64,000 bases of DNA, taken from positions 1-64,000 of the forward strand of contig NZ_JBFWFX010000002.1 in NCBI RefSeq assembly GCF_050286925.1, in the 5' to 3' direction. Below the pieces are notes generated by a model. It saw only the letters and a program-made list of their open reading frames with translations, ran no database searches and was not told the origin of the DNA. This DNA comes from Caloranaerobacter sp050286925 (GTDB lineage Bacteria; Bacillota; Clostridia; Tissierellales; Thermohalobacteraceae). A program made the translations under genes and the position numbers. The first letter of the stretch is position 1. The number at the start of each line of letters is the position of its first letter. Shown here piece after piece: positions 1 to 8,100 of the stretch.

Positions 1-84
1 ATAGTTATAACTTGAGGAAGAAATTGTTTGATAATTTTGTATTAGTGAGAGGTAATGATATTAAAAACGAACCATAAAAAAAAA

Positions 85-135
85 GCAAAATATTTTGCGA
101 AATAACGTGCGAAATTTTGCAAAATATTTTGCGAA
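85..135. promoter_or_regulatory. paired 14-bp palindromes, candidate operator
   Basis: The perfect palindrome GCAAAATATTTTGC occurs at 85-98 and again at 119-132; with the following GCGAA-type bases it makes a 17-bp direct repeat 34 bp apart (about three helical turns). It lies 90-140 bp upstream of the small protein at 225 and the nuclease-like gene at 668. The same-face spacing is typical of a dimeric repressor operator. The binding protein is unknown; the small protein at 225-506 is one candidate. Confidence 0.45.
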
Positions 136-224
136 GCTACAAAAAGTATGGGAAAAAACTAAGGAAGAATGCAATAATATCGGTAAAAAAATAAGGTTAT
201 ATAAAAGGAGATGGATGGAGTTTT

Positions 225-506
225 ATGGATGAAAGAGGATTTCGTAAATTTTTAGAAGGACAAGGCTTAACAGATAACGTGATTAACTCAAGGGTTACGA
301 GAGGTAATAGAGTTGAGAGGGAATTTAATGTTAACTTAGATATTGTAATACAAAGCGAAGATAATATGATAGAAATAAGAAGAAAAATATATGAAAAATA
401 TAGTGATAAAGGTAGTTTGCTTGGTAATTTATATAATGCAGTTAGAAAGTATTATGAATATAGAAATGGTAGAGAAATGCCTAGAATTAATGCAATAGAA
501 GATTAG
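225..506 (+). CDS. small protein, possible DNA-binding (SAM-like) companion of nuclease
   Basis: A 93-residue basic/acidic protein with a good ribosome binding site (AAAAGGAG, 13 bases upstream) and an ATG start. I cannot assign it firmly. The opening (DERGFRKFLEGQGLTD, then NSRV and LYNAVRKYYEYRNG at the end) resembles the helical N-terminal module found before catalytic domains in some tyrosine integrases and restriction-type nucleases, but there is no catalytic domain. It sits 160 bp before a PD-(D/E)XK protein on the same strand and behind two palindromes, so it may be that gene's partner or regulator. It could also be the stump of a longer degraded protein. Located in a presumed integrated element. 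Confidence 0.45.
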   Translation: MDERGFRKFLEGQGLTDNVINSRVTRGNRVEREFNVNLDIVIQSEDNMIEIRRKIYEKYSDKGSLLGNLYNAVRKYYEYRNGREMPRINAIED

Positions 507-667
507 ATGTAAATGAATATTTAATAATAGTTAAAAAAGTTATAAAGCAATTATATTACTAGGAGTAGTATATTTTATTGTGGGGGATTTTTCAATTAAT
601 ACTTTTAGATTAACATAAACAACATGATTTAACATTATATCAGAGATTCATGGGGGAGATAGGTTAT

Positions 668-1723
668 ATGGATAGTAATTTTGTGAGCATAGTAGGATAT
701 CAGTTAGAAAAAGTTCATACAGGAGTTATAAGATGGCTGTTGGATTCGAAAAATCAGAGTATATCTTTTGAACAGAAATATGAAATTTTAAGAAGAGTGT
801 ACAAAGTGTGTAATATGAGTATACCTTTTAGTATAAATGAAATATGCAACATATCTTGTATACCTGAATTTTCTTTCGGAAGGAAAAGAAAGATAGATCT
901 TGTGATAAAGATTGATTTGATTAACAGTAAAACTAAATATTTAGTTATTGAAATGAAAGTGGATTCTATTCCTTATGAAGAGCAGTTAATTGGAACTTAT
1001 AATGATTTTATTCAAAGTAAAAAATATGATGAAGATGCATTGTTTTTATTATTCTTATTTGGTGCATCACAGGTATGTATGATTCCAGATTTGCATGGAT
1101 TTCATATTTTTAGATTACCAGAAATATTGGAAGTATTTTCAGGATATCATATAGAGCAAAATGTTTACAAAGATTGGATACAGGCTTTAAGGTATGAAAA
1201 TATGAGAAGAAGATGTATAGGATTAGATATTAATGGAGTTGATAATATATGGGAAGAAGAGTACTGGAAAGATAAAGGGTACAGAACATGGTTTCCACTA
1301 TTTTACTATATTTACAATGAGTTGAGGAAAACATCAAAGAGATTCAATGAATGGAATATATATAGTGGTCATAATAACCCAGTAATGAATTGGAGCAAAG
1401 GATGGGTTACTAGGTATATTTTAGGAAGTAAGATTCAATTTTACTTTGAATTTAATTATGAAGATTTTATTCTAAAGATAATGTTAGATAAGAATAATAT
1501 GATATCTAAAGATAATCTGAATATGTTACGAAAAGAAATTGTAAAAATTTGTGAAACTATAATTAAGTTTAAAGGGAAGCGAACATCAAATAAATATGGA
1601 GTTTCTAACTCAATTTACAAATGGACTTTCGATTTTAAAAAAGAAGGTTTGAGTGAAGTAATGAAAAAAGTTGATTATATATTAGATACAGTTTATCCAA
1701 TGTTAGAGAATTTCAAAATGTAG
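668..1723 (+). CDS. PD-(D/E)XK nuclease superfamily protein
   Basis: A 351-residue protein with the signature of the PD-(D/E)XK nuclease fold. D77 lies in KIDLVIKI, the E95-x-K97 pair is in LVIEMKVDS, and Q106 follows in EEQLIGTY. The spacing and the Q-L-x-x-Y tail match the PDDEXK_4-type family often seen in phage and defence regions. The C-terminal 200 residues are unassigned and may recognise DNA. An ATG at 650 is in frame, but the GGGGGAG at 652-658 is correctly spaced only for the ATG at 668, so I chose 668. Metal-dependent DNA cleavage is inferred from the motifs; a target and a partner are not visible. It lies within the accessory region ending at the tRNA-Arg scar. Confidence 0.7.
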   Translation: MDSNFVSIVGYQLEKVHTGVIRWLLDSKNQSISFEQKYEILRRVYKVCNMSIPFSINEICNISCIPEFSFGRKRKIDLVIKIDLINSKTKYLVIEMKVDSIPYEEQLIGTYNDFIQSKKYDEDALFLLFLFGASQVCMIPDLHGFHIFRLPEILEVFSGYHIEQNVYKDWIQALRYENMRRRCIGLDINGVDNIWEEEYWKDKGYRTWFPLFYYIYNELRKTSKRFNEWNIYSGHNNPVMNWSKGWVTRYILGSKIQFYFEFNYEDFILKIMLDKNNMISKDNLNMLRKEIVKICETIIKFKGKRTSNKYGVSNSIYKWTFDFKKEGLSEVMKKVDYILDTVYPMLENFKM

Positions 1724-2260
1724 GGGATGTCATAAATAGTATAATATATGATAAAATGTGGATTAGAATATCAATTATTGTTAGAGCAATTTTTTATATT
1801 TACTGAAAAGTTTCCACGATATTAATTGAAAGTTTTTCCACTTTATTAAATAGATATACTATTATATTTTCAACAGAGTTTACATGGAGGAGTAGGTAAG
1901 GCAGCTTATTGTAGTTAGATAGGCCTTCTATTTCCTAGGTTGTCGTTAAGGTTTATATACCATACCTGTAGAGACTCCATGCCAACTTGTTATTTTACAT
2001 TTCATATTTGTTATATCTTTACTGGTGAATTTTTTAACTGTGAAATACAGTTAAAAATCCTGAAATAAACTGGGGCTAGAAATGTAGTTATATTAATTAA
2101 AAACATAAATAACTTGAATTATAGAATTAATTAGTAAATAGATATGGGCAGTTTGAAACTACTCATATCTATTTTAAAGGGTATTTTACGAAAAAATATT
2201 AGTATATTTTCAAATTAATTATATCAGTATAGATTTAATTATTTCTTAATTAATTAAGTA
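1724..2260. other. gene-free AT-rich stretch with two hairpins
   Basis: No credible reading frame. An inverted repeat with 11-bp arms (TTTTTAACTGT / ACAGTTAAAAA, 5-base loop) lies at 2031-2057. An imperfect hairpin with AGATATG/CATATCT ends followed by a short T run lies at 2140-2174 and could be a plus-strand terminator. The slightly more GC-rich segment around 1880-1985 looks like a fragment of something once coding, but I could not place it. Confidence 0.4.
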
Positions 2261-2543
2261 TTATTCTAATGTAGCACGATAACCAAAATACGCCATTAAT
2301 GCATGAAGTATTATACCTGCAAAGAGGTTTCTAAAAAATAATGTTCTGAATAAGTGCTATTTGATAGTATATAAATGTAAATACCCAAAGGTATTAACCA
2401 TACAAAAAATAAATCCTTTTAATTATTCTTTTTACTTTTTCAGTCATATAGTCTTCTACAATAAACATTAAAAGATTGAATGCAATAAAGTAAATAGCGA
2501 GACAGTAAAAAATAATTTTTAAATATTGCCTATCATTTTTTAA
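2261..2543 (-). pseudogene. decayed small membrane protein
   Basis: Reading the minus strand gives three consecutive hydrophobic pieces in different frames. The first is LKIIFYCLAIYFIAFNLLMF, then VEDYMTEKVKRIIKRIYFLYG. The second is WLIPLGIYIYILSN followed by STYSEHYFLETSL. The third is AGIILHALMAYFGYRATLE and a stop at 2261. Two frameshifts join them into a plausible 90-residue membrane protein. The ribosome binding site GGAGG at 2546-2550 survives, but the expected TTG start appears to have become TTA (2541-2543). Family unknown. Confidence 0.55.
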
Positions 2544-2615
2544 TTCCTCCTTATTGTGTTTTTCTAATTTTTATATAATCTTACAATTAAATTTCAAGTT
2601 AAATTTTTATTTTTT

Positions 2616-2735
2616 TATAATCCATAAGGAAATTATAAACTTTATTGTATTGTGGATAATTTTAAATATAATTTCCTCCGTATATGGATTTCAACAAAAT
2701 CTTCCTTAATTTATTTAAATTGAAGATTTTGTTCT
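2616..2735 (-). repeat. dispersed two-hairpin repeat, copy 1
   Basis: One of eight copies of a roughly 120-bp intergenic element (others near 7966, 22019, 22143, 30985, 38526, 46348, 58635). Taking the orientation that begins AGAACAAAATCTTC as forward, this copy is reversed: it starts TTATAATCCATAAGG and ends GATTTTGTTCT. It contains hairpin I (ACAAAATCTTC / GAAGATTTTGT) and hairpin II (AATCCAT..GGAAATTATA / TATAATTTCC..ATGGATT). It sits upstream of the DUF1444-like gene. Confidence 0.85.
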
Positions 2736-2825
2736 AAATAAATACTTGAAAACATAAATACTTTTTAATTAAAATGCATCTAGTTTAGAAATTGATGTTA
2801 TTAAGGCATATAAGGAGGAATTAAA

Positions 2826-3590
2826 TTGAAACTTGATAAAGAACAATTTAAATTAAAATTATTAAATGATATAAAAAAAGTATATGAAAATGCTGAACTA
2901 AATAAAGAACTCATTACTTTTGAATTTGGGACACTAGAAGTTATAATTGACACTAAGGATATATATAAATTGTATAGTGAATCAAAAAATAACTATAATA
3001 CGGTTAAAAAACATTGCTTAAATGTTATAAAAGAAATCATAGAAGAGAAGAGATTTAAGGTGAATTATAATAAAGTTTTTCCAATTATAAAACCTAAAGA
3101 TTTTGGATCAGATAAAGAAATAGGTTTTATAAGAGAAGAATTTACAGATGATTTAGATATTTTATATGCAGTAGACATGGGGGATATTTACAGATTTGTG
3201 ACTAAACATGATAATGTAGATATAGAATTATTAAAAAAATCAGCAATAAATAATATAAACAAAATATATAATGTCTTAGTAAAATTAGATGAAGAATTAT
3301 CAGTTTACACATTAGGTTTTACAACAGATTTAGGCAGTTCAATGATTTTATCAGAAAACTTTAAAAAACAGATTTATAGGAAGGTTGGAAAGAGTTTTTT
3401 ATTTGCAATACCTTTTACTTTTAATGGTGCTTTAGTAGTTGCAGAGAATAATGACAAATATATAGATTATTTAAATGAATTAATAAAAATGATACCTGAA
3501 ATTGATAAAATTTCTGATAGTATGTATAAATATGAAAATGGCAAAATAGAATATGCAGTTAAAAGAAAGATTTTTAAAATAATAAAATAA
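2826..3590 (+). CDS. DUF1444 (YtpQ-like) family protein
   Basis: A 254-residue soluble protein starting at TTG with AAGGAGG at 2812-2818. The layout resembles the DUF1444/YtpQ family of Firmicutes. There is a conserved-looking acidic segment before a FIREEFTDDLDILYAVDMGD core, then a basic/hydrophobic LLKKSAINNINKIY helix, and a GKSFLFAIPFTFNGALVVAEN strand region near the end. The biochemical function of the family is not known. It stands alone between a dispersed repeat and a convergent SHOCT gene. The assignment rests on general pattern only and is moderate. Confidence 0.5.
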   Translation: MKLDKEQFKLKLLNDIKKVYENAELNKELITFEFGTLEVIIDTKDIYKLYSESKNNYNTVKKHCLNVIKEIIEEKRFKVNYNKVFPIIKPKDFGSDKEIGFIREEFTDDLDILYAVDMGDIYRFVTKHDNVDIELLKKSAINNINKIYNVLVKLDEELSVYTLGFTTDLGSSMILSENFKKQIYRKVGKSFLFAIPFTFNGALVVAENNDKYIDYLNELIKMIPEIDKISDSMYKYENGKIEYAVKRKIFKIIK

Positions 3591-3591
3591 A

Positions 3592-3624
3592 AAGATTTCC
3601 TTTGTTCCGAACAAAGGAAATCTT
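3592..3624 (-). terminator. hairpin terminator (minus strand)
   Basis: A perfect 15-bp stem (AAGATTTCCTTTGTT / AACAAAGGAAATCTT) with loop CCG. Read on the minus strand it is followed by TTTTTATTTTATT, so it should end transcripts of the convergent gene at 3780-4340. It also closes the plus-strand gene ending at 3590. Confidence 0.7.
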
Positions 3625-3779
3625 AGATTGTCAACAATTTGTAGTGTTGAAGTTTATCACTCTAGCATTTATTGTAGAATCAATAAAATTAACATCTTGT
3701 TGTACTACATTTTAAATATTATTCTTGAATTTTTTATTGTTTAATGTATAAACTTGTAACCATTTTACAAATATTATAT

Positions 3780-4340
3780 TTAAATTTTAGAGATTATTTC
3801 TGCTCTTTTATTTTGATATTCTTCTTCCGTTATTATTCCGTCATCCCTTAATGATTTTAGTAAATTTAATTTATTCTTTATATCTTCGTTTTTATCAATA
3901 ATTTGGCTATAAGCATCTATTTTCGCTTTTTCGATTTCAAAATCTGGTGGTTGACAATTTGATACTTGCTTACTTCCATTATTATTTGATATGAGTAAAA
4001 TTAATAATATTGACACAATAATAGTTACTGATATAAATCCTATATACTTGTTTTTTATTGGTTGCATTTCTTTTTGTAATTTATCCTTTTCTATTAATCT
4101 TGTTAGTTCCTTATAGACTTTGGGATGAGTTTTTTTGAGTATAGGAGGAATAGTATGAGTCTTTTTCACTACATTTTCTAATTGACTAAATACTTCTTTT
4201 TCTAAGGTATCTAGTTCACTTCCTATATTACTATATTGCAATAACCTTTCTTTATATACCAGTAATTCATTTTGCATTAATATTATTAAAGTAATTATTA
4301 TTAAAAATCCTGCAATACTAATCAAAATTTTTTTATTCAT
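3780..4340 (-). CDS. membrane protein with C-terminal SHOCT domain
   Basis: A 186-residue protein. Residues 5-22 form an N-terminal membrane segment and about 100-120 a second one (FISVTIIVSILLILLIS). Between them is a charged, probably extracytoplasmic or coiled region. The last 30 residues (LLKSLRDDGIITEEEYQNKRAEI) are a typical SHOCT domain, a short C-terminal module seen on many bacterial membrane and phage-linked proteins and thought to mediate oligomer or partner contacts. Start supported by GGAGTTGAT just upstream of the ATG. Specific role unknown. Confidence 0.65.
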   Translation of the reverse strand: MNKKILISIAGFLIIITLIILMQNELLVYKERLLQYSNIGSELDTLEKEVFSQLENVVKKTHTIPPILKKTHPKVYKELTRLIEKDKLQKEMQPIKNKYIGFISVTIIVSILLILLISNNNGSKQVSNCQPPDFEIEKAKIDAYSQIIDKNEDIKNKLNLLKSLRDDGIITEEEYQNKRAEIISKI

Positions 4341-4660
4341 TTTATCAACTCCATATATAAAATTAAATGATAACTTCTATATTTTTTATATTATTCCTTC
4401 TTAAATATTTTAGTTTTTCAGTCTATTTAAGTAGTAAAATTGTGAGTATTTACGCACTAAGTTAGAAATATCTGGCTACCTGTCGATGAGTTTGGTTCTA
4501 TTAGCATAAAACAAAATTATGATATAACAAGTGAAATAATCAAACTATACCGAAACTTTAATGTTTTTATTTTAAACAAAGTCACATTTCCTTAAGATGA
4601 TTTTATCCTTTTTTGGGTTACATTTTCAACAGTTATTGATAACTTACAGATTTTTTAAAA

Positions 4661-4716
4661 AATTTTCATCTAGTGTTTTAACTAAATTATTTCAAGCATT
4701 CACTTTTATTTTTATA
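4661..4716 (+). repeat. repeat family B core, copy 1
   Basis: The core TTAACTAAATTATTTCAAGC, continuing CATTCACTTTTATTTTTATA, is shared with 9601-9656 (same strand) and 20039-20094 (opposite strand). In all three copies a hairpin of unrelated sequence begins 83-91 bases after the core start; here it is at 4744-4786. Confidence 0.7.
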
Positions 4717-4743
4717 GAATTATAAAAAATCAAATTTACTTAC

Positions 4744-4786
4744 AGTCTAAGGTTCCCTTTGTTTGAAACAAAAGGAACCTTAGACT
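4744..4786. repeat. long hairpin following repeat B
   Basis: A 20-bp stem with one mismatch (AGTCTAAGGTTCC arm against GGAACCTTAGACT) and a two-base GA loop. It could stop minus-strand transcription from the small gene at 4877-5065, although the T run is poor. It is equally the hairpin part of repeat B. Confidence 0.5.
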
Positions 4787-4876
4787 ATGAGAGTTCCAAT
4801 TCTATCGTGTTTAATAATTTTATAATGTTTGAGATGTTACACTGTAAGTTATTGTATTTAATATCATCTAGTTTTT

Positions 4877-5065
4877 CTATTGAATATAATGGTTTATCAT
4901 ATTAATATAATCTAAACAAAACTCTTGATTATAACCGAAAACAAAATAATTAATTAGTATATTAAAAGCCTCTTTTACAAGATGTTTGTCCTTAAATCCA
5001 AATTTGTTTTTGATAATATATAAAAAATAATTTATTTCTAGTCTAAGAACTTCTAATTGTATCAT
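4877..5065 (-). CDS. small protein, divergent Spo0E-like (uncertain)
   Basis: A 62-residue helical protein. GGAGGTGA lies directly upstream of the ATG at 5065, so the longer in-frame start at 5122 is unlikely. The pattern LEVLRLEINYF, a loop, then LVKEAFNILINYF resembles the two-helix Spo0E aspartyl-phosphate phosphatase family (RxEL, then a helix ending in LIxxY). However, the hallmark SQxLD is replaced by KEAFN, so phosphatase activity towards Spo0A-P is doubtful. It may instead be an unrelated two-helix peptide. Confidence 0.35.
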   Translation of the reverse strand: MIQLEVLRLEINYFLYIIKNKFGFKDKHLVKEAFNILINYFVFGYNQEFCLDYINMINHYIQ

Positions 5066-5275
5066 AAAGATCACCTCCAATTTAATTTCCAGCATTATAA
5101 ACACATTTATTTGTATTTTCAAATTTTTATGCTGTTTTTTTAAAATTTATGTTTAAAAGTTTTGTTTACAGATTATTACAGTTATATTAAAAAAGTTCAA
5201 AGTTAAACACAAAATGATTTTTTTGTGTTAGTATAAAAATACATTAATAAAAATTGAGAAATAACCTATTTAAAT

Positions 5276-5482
5276 ATGAGGGATAAAAATGCTAAAAAGA
5301 ATAGTAAGCCTTTTAGTTTCAAATTTTGCTGGACTAGTTGTATTCTATTAATGTATCAACTTGGAGTATATTTAAATGTTCCTTTAATAGAAAAATATTA
5401 TTTAATATCATTCACAGCATTAATTGCATATTTAATATTTGAAGATTATAAAGGAATAAAAAATTATTTAAAATATCAGTGA
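5276..5482 (+). pseudogene. small membrane protein with probable frameshift
   Basis: Two overlapping frames together look like one protein. The frame starting ATG at 5289, with GAGGG just upstream, reads MLKRIVSLLVSNFAGLVVFY and stops at 5349-5351. The other frame (open from 5276) continues from ATG at 5351 as MYQLGVYLNVPLIEKYYLIS, then FTALIAYLIFEDYKGIKNYL. The 5' part of the 5276 frame is compositionally odd (SFKFCWTSC). A one-base deletion near 5349 is the simplest reading. Alternatively the TAATG overlap couples translation of two tiny peptides. Family unknown. Confidence 0.4.
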
Positions 5483-5507
5483 TAAAAAGTCAGTGCATAA
5501 GTATAGA

Positions 5508-5537
5508 TTTCTCCTGTTTAATGGCAGGGGAATTTTA
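5508..5537 (+). terminator. probable terminator after 5482
   Basis: Stem TTCTCCTG / CAGGGGAA with one G-T pair and an 8-base loop, followed by TTTTACTTT. It would end transcription of the preceding small gene. From here to 5957 nothing else is recognisable. Confidence 0.5.
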
Positions 5538-5957
5538 CTTTATTAGCAATTGATGAGGTATTAGGTTGGTAAAAGAACGTTATAGTTAAATAAGAAAGGT
5601 TAAAAAGTTTTTTAAAAAGTCGGGATAAGATAAAAAACTTAATTTGTTGTTGAAAAATTTTGGGATAAGAGACGGTTATAAGAAATATTCAATTAAAAAA
5701 ATATTGATATATAGCCTGAGTGGCAATATTGAATAATTGTGATTAACTACTAATAGAAATTAGTATAGATATATGCAGAAAAATAAAATGAAATATTGTT
5801 TTGAAAACTAAATGGATTAAATGGATATGTAAATTGACATTTCAATAGAAGTGTGCTAATTTGCGAGTGTATATGATTAAAATCAGGTGGACTATACAAA
5901 CAAAATTTTTGTAAAATGGCTAAATAACTGGGATTCAGGCATGTCATTAATTTGTTG

Positions 5958-6005
5958 TGACTTCGAATCAGTTGGTTGGGGATTCGAGTCCCTCAGGGCG
6001 CACCA
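5958..6005 (+). mobile_element. 3' half of tRNA-Arg(TCG): element attachment scar
   Basis: From TGA at 5958 the sequence is a tRNA from the anticodon stem-loop (CTTCGAA, anticodon TCG at 5963-5965) through variable loop, T arm (TTCGAGT loop), 3' acceptor strand AGGGCGC, A and CCA. The partner 5' half, which should start GCGCCCT and contain the D arm, is absent upstream. The T stem has an A where position 53 is almost always G, so this copy is not a working tRNA. A duplicated tRNA 3' end starting in the anticodon stem is the classic distal attachment site left by a tyrosine-integrase element. The element should lie to the left, with the intact tRNA-Arg beyond the window start. Confidence 0.7.
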
Positions 6006-6013
6006 GAAGTGAA

Positions 6014-6045
6014 GAAGCCTGATAAAATCAGGCTTCCTTATTTTT
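6014..6045 (+). terminator. terminator at tRNA-Arg remnant
   Basis: A perfect 10-bp stem GAAGCCTGAT / ATCAGGCTTC with loop AAA, followed by CTTATTTTT. It is probably the original terminator of the tRNA-Arg gene, kept next to the scar. Its right arm overlaps the stop codon of the convergent asparaginase gene. Confidence 0.75.
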
Positions 6046-7041
6046 AATCAAATTAAATTCTACCTTTGTCTCTCCAACTATTTCCTGTTTATGATTTTTA
6101 ATTTTTAAGACATAGTATTTTTCAAGTTTTTTCAACTCTTCATTCGTTATAACTTCTAACTGTTTTAGTGTTTCTAATACTACTGCTGGCATGATTTTTG
6201 AGTTTCCATCTTCAATCTTAAATGTTATTCCTATTCCCTTATTTTTTAATCCAACTGCATAGTAAGCAGAAGCTCCTGATTTAGCAAATAGCCTGTCCCC
6301 ACAAACTTTCATCAAATCAGTACAGATTCTATTTGTTCCTCCTACCATTTCAGGATACTGGGTCATTGCATTTATAATTTTTCTAACAACATTTTCTCTA
6401 TCAGAATTAAAAACTTCAGGTTTAGATAACTTGGCAAAACCATGAGCAAATTTATATAATGGCATAGCATGAACGGGAACACCACATCCATCCACAGCTG
6501 TTACTATCTTATCTTCATCATATTCACATACTTCAGATATAGTTTTTATTATTCTTTTTTGTACAGGATGTTCTGACTTATAATATGAATCCAAATCTTC
6601 ACCATAGTATTTAGCTGTGATAAGCATACCAGCATGTTTGCCTGAACAATTACAATGTATATTTTTAGGCTTTAATCCTTTGCTTTTTAATTCTTCTGCA
6701 GCATAATCAGCTATAGGATAGTGGGAACCGCATTGAAGATATTCTTCATTTAAACCTGCCTTTTTTAAAATACTCCTTACAGCATTGATATGAAAGCTTT
6801 CACCACTGTGAGATGCACAAAATATGGCTATTTCCTTATCTGTTATTCCATATTCTTTGACTGCGCCACTTTCTAAAACTGGTATAGCTTGTATGGGTTT
6901 GGCAGACGAGCGAGCAAATGTTACTCTTTTAGGATTACCGTAATAGTAAAGTATTTTTCCTGTATAGTCAACTACTGCAATATGACCTATATGAGTAAGG
7001 TCTACTATATTCCCCCTATAAGTTTTTGCTATTATTGACAT
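6028..7041 (-). CDS. L-asparaginase II family protein
   Basis: A 337-residue cytoplasmic enzyme of the asparaginase II (Rhizobium etli AnsA-like) family, which hydrolyses L-asparagine to aspartate and ammonia and is unrelated to the E. coli type I/II enzymes. Seen motifs: RSSAKPIQAIPVLESGA near residue 45, CASHSGE near 92, GSHYPI, HCNCSGKHAGML near 150, DGCGVPVHAMPL near 200, and GTNRICTDLM near 250. The length is typical. It starts at ATG with AGGGGGGC upstream. It is a single gene in a region of amino-acid catabolism and the first gene to the right of the tRNA-Arg scar, so it probably belongs to the core chromosome. Confidence 0.88.
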   Translation of the reverse strand: MSIIAKTYRGNIVDLTHIGHIAVVDYTGKILYYYGNPKRVTFARSSAKPIQAIPVLESGAVKEYGITDKEIAIFCASHSGESFHINAVRSILKKAGLNEEYLQCGSHYPIADYAAEELKSKGLKPKNIHCNCSGKHAGMLITAKYYGEDLDSYYKSEHPVQKRIIKTISEVCEYDEDKIVTAVDGCGVPVHAMPLYKFAHGFAKLSKPEVFNSDRENVVRKIINAMTQYPEMVGGTNRICTDLMKVCGDRLFAKSGASAYYAVGLKNKGIGITFKIEDGNSKIMPAVVLETLKQLEVITNEELKKLEKYYVLKIKNHKQEIVGETKVEFNLIKNKEA

Positions 7042-7248
7042 TTATAGCCCCCCTTATAATCTAATATATTTTAATTGTATCACATTATTTTGCATTTAAA
7101 ATACTAAATACCGTTTTGAGTCAGGTTTGAGGTGATATATTTTTAAAAAAATTGAAATTTAATACATATTTTATCTTATATTACAACAATATATTAAAAA
7201 ATTATGGTAAAATAATATTGTAATAATTAAGCTGGTAAGGTGATAAAG

Positions 7249-7971
7249 ATGTTATTTAATATAGCTATATGTGATGATAATCCAGCTCAAATAGATGTTA
7301 TTACAAGTTTTATAGAGAAAATAGATACAAAATATCGGTTTGATATAATAAAAGCTTATAGTGGAGAAGAGCTTTTAAGTAATATTAAAGATAAAAAACT
7401 TGATATAGCTTTTTTGGATATAGAAATGGATGGAATGAATGGTATAGAATTGGGAGAAAAAATAAGAGAAAAAAGTAAAACTGCTATAATAGTTTTTATA
7501 ACTGGTTTTAAAGAGTATGCATTTAATGCTTTTAAGATTAAAGCTTTTGATTATATTATGAAGCCTATAACTGAAGAAAAATTTAATAAATTGATGAATG
7601 AAATAATATTAAGGTACAATGAACAGGTTTATATAGGAGAAACTAAAAAATATTACATTATAAAAAGATGTAACGATTATATAAAAATTAGTTATAAAGA
7701 TATATATTTTTTCGAAAAAAACCAACGAAAAATAATAGTATATACAAACAAAGGAGAATATGATTTTTATGGCACAATAAGACAGCTTAAAAAAGATTTA
7801 GATATGGATTATTTTATTCAATGTCATCAAGGTTTTATCGTCAACAAATTCAAAATATTCGAGCAATATAAGAATGAAATAAATTTTAGAGATATTAATA
7901 AAAGTGTGCCTATAAGCAAACGATATTATTCAAAAATTAGACAAGCTTTGGAAGATAATCTATTTTTATAA
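7249..7971 (+). CDS. agrA: LytTR response regulator, AgrA-like
   Basis: A 240-residue response regulator. The receiver domain (residues 1-120) has the acidic pair DD near residue 9, phospho-acceptor D57 in FLDIEMDGMNG, and K near 107. It is followed by a LytTR DNA-binding domain (about 140-240) with the typical IYFFEKNQRKIIVYT and CHQGFIVN segments. I start at ATG 7249 because AAGGTGA at 7236-7242 is spaced for it; the GTG at 7240 overlaps that site. AgrC at 8101 should phosphorylate it, and its target would be the agrB promoter. The TAA stop (7969-7971) is provided by the dispersed repeat that begins at 7966. Confidence 0.85.
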   Translation: MLFNIAICDDNPAQIDVITSFIEKIDTKYRFDIIKAYSGEELLSNIKDKKLDIAFLDIEMDGMNGIELGEKIREKSKTAIIVFITGFKEYAFNAFKIKAFDYIMKPITEEKFNKLMNEIILRYNEQVYIGETKKYYIIKRCNDYIKISYKDIYFFEKNQRKIIVYTNKGEYDFYGTIRQLKKDLDMDYFIQCHQGFIVNKFKIFEQYKNEINFRDINKSVPISKRYYSKIRQALEDNLFL

Positions 7972-8081
7972 TCCATAAGGAAATTATATTCCTTATTAAA
8001 TTGTGGATAGTTTTGAATATAATTTCCGCAATGGATTTCATCAAAATCTACTTTAGTTTATTTAAATCAAAGATTTTGTTA
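7966..8081 (-). repeat. dispersed two-hairpin repeat, copy 2
   Basis: A reversed copy of the two-hairpin element, TTATAATCCATAAGG to GATTTTGTTAT, filling almost the whole gap between agrA and agrC. Its first bases form the agrA stop codon. If agrA and agrC are co-transcribed, this hairpin lies in their message. Confidence 0.85.
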
Positions 8082-8100
8082 TAGATGGGATGGATTAAAT

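Larger units (their letters stand above)
4341..4876. other. gene-free stretch holding a repeat core and a hairpin
   Basis: No coding frame is supported. It holds a copy of repeat family B (4661-4716) and the long hairpin at 4744-4786. The 4440-4650 segment shows nothing recognisable. Confidence 0.4.

Noticed and set aside
3592..4786. The two long hairpins as ends of one insertion sequence
   Set aside because: Stem sequences differ (TTTCCTTTG against GGTTCCCTTTG), there is no transposase between them and no target duplication.
5750..5947. Minus-strand open frame of 65 codons next to the tRNA scar
   Set aside because: No ribosome site, composition like a random AT-rich frame, and no recognisable motif.
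5958..6005. Functional tRNA gene
   Set aside because: Only the 3' half is present; no D arm or 5' acceptor strand and a mismatch at 53-61.
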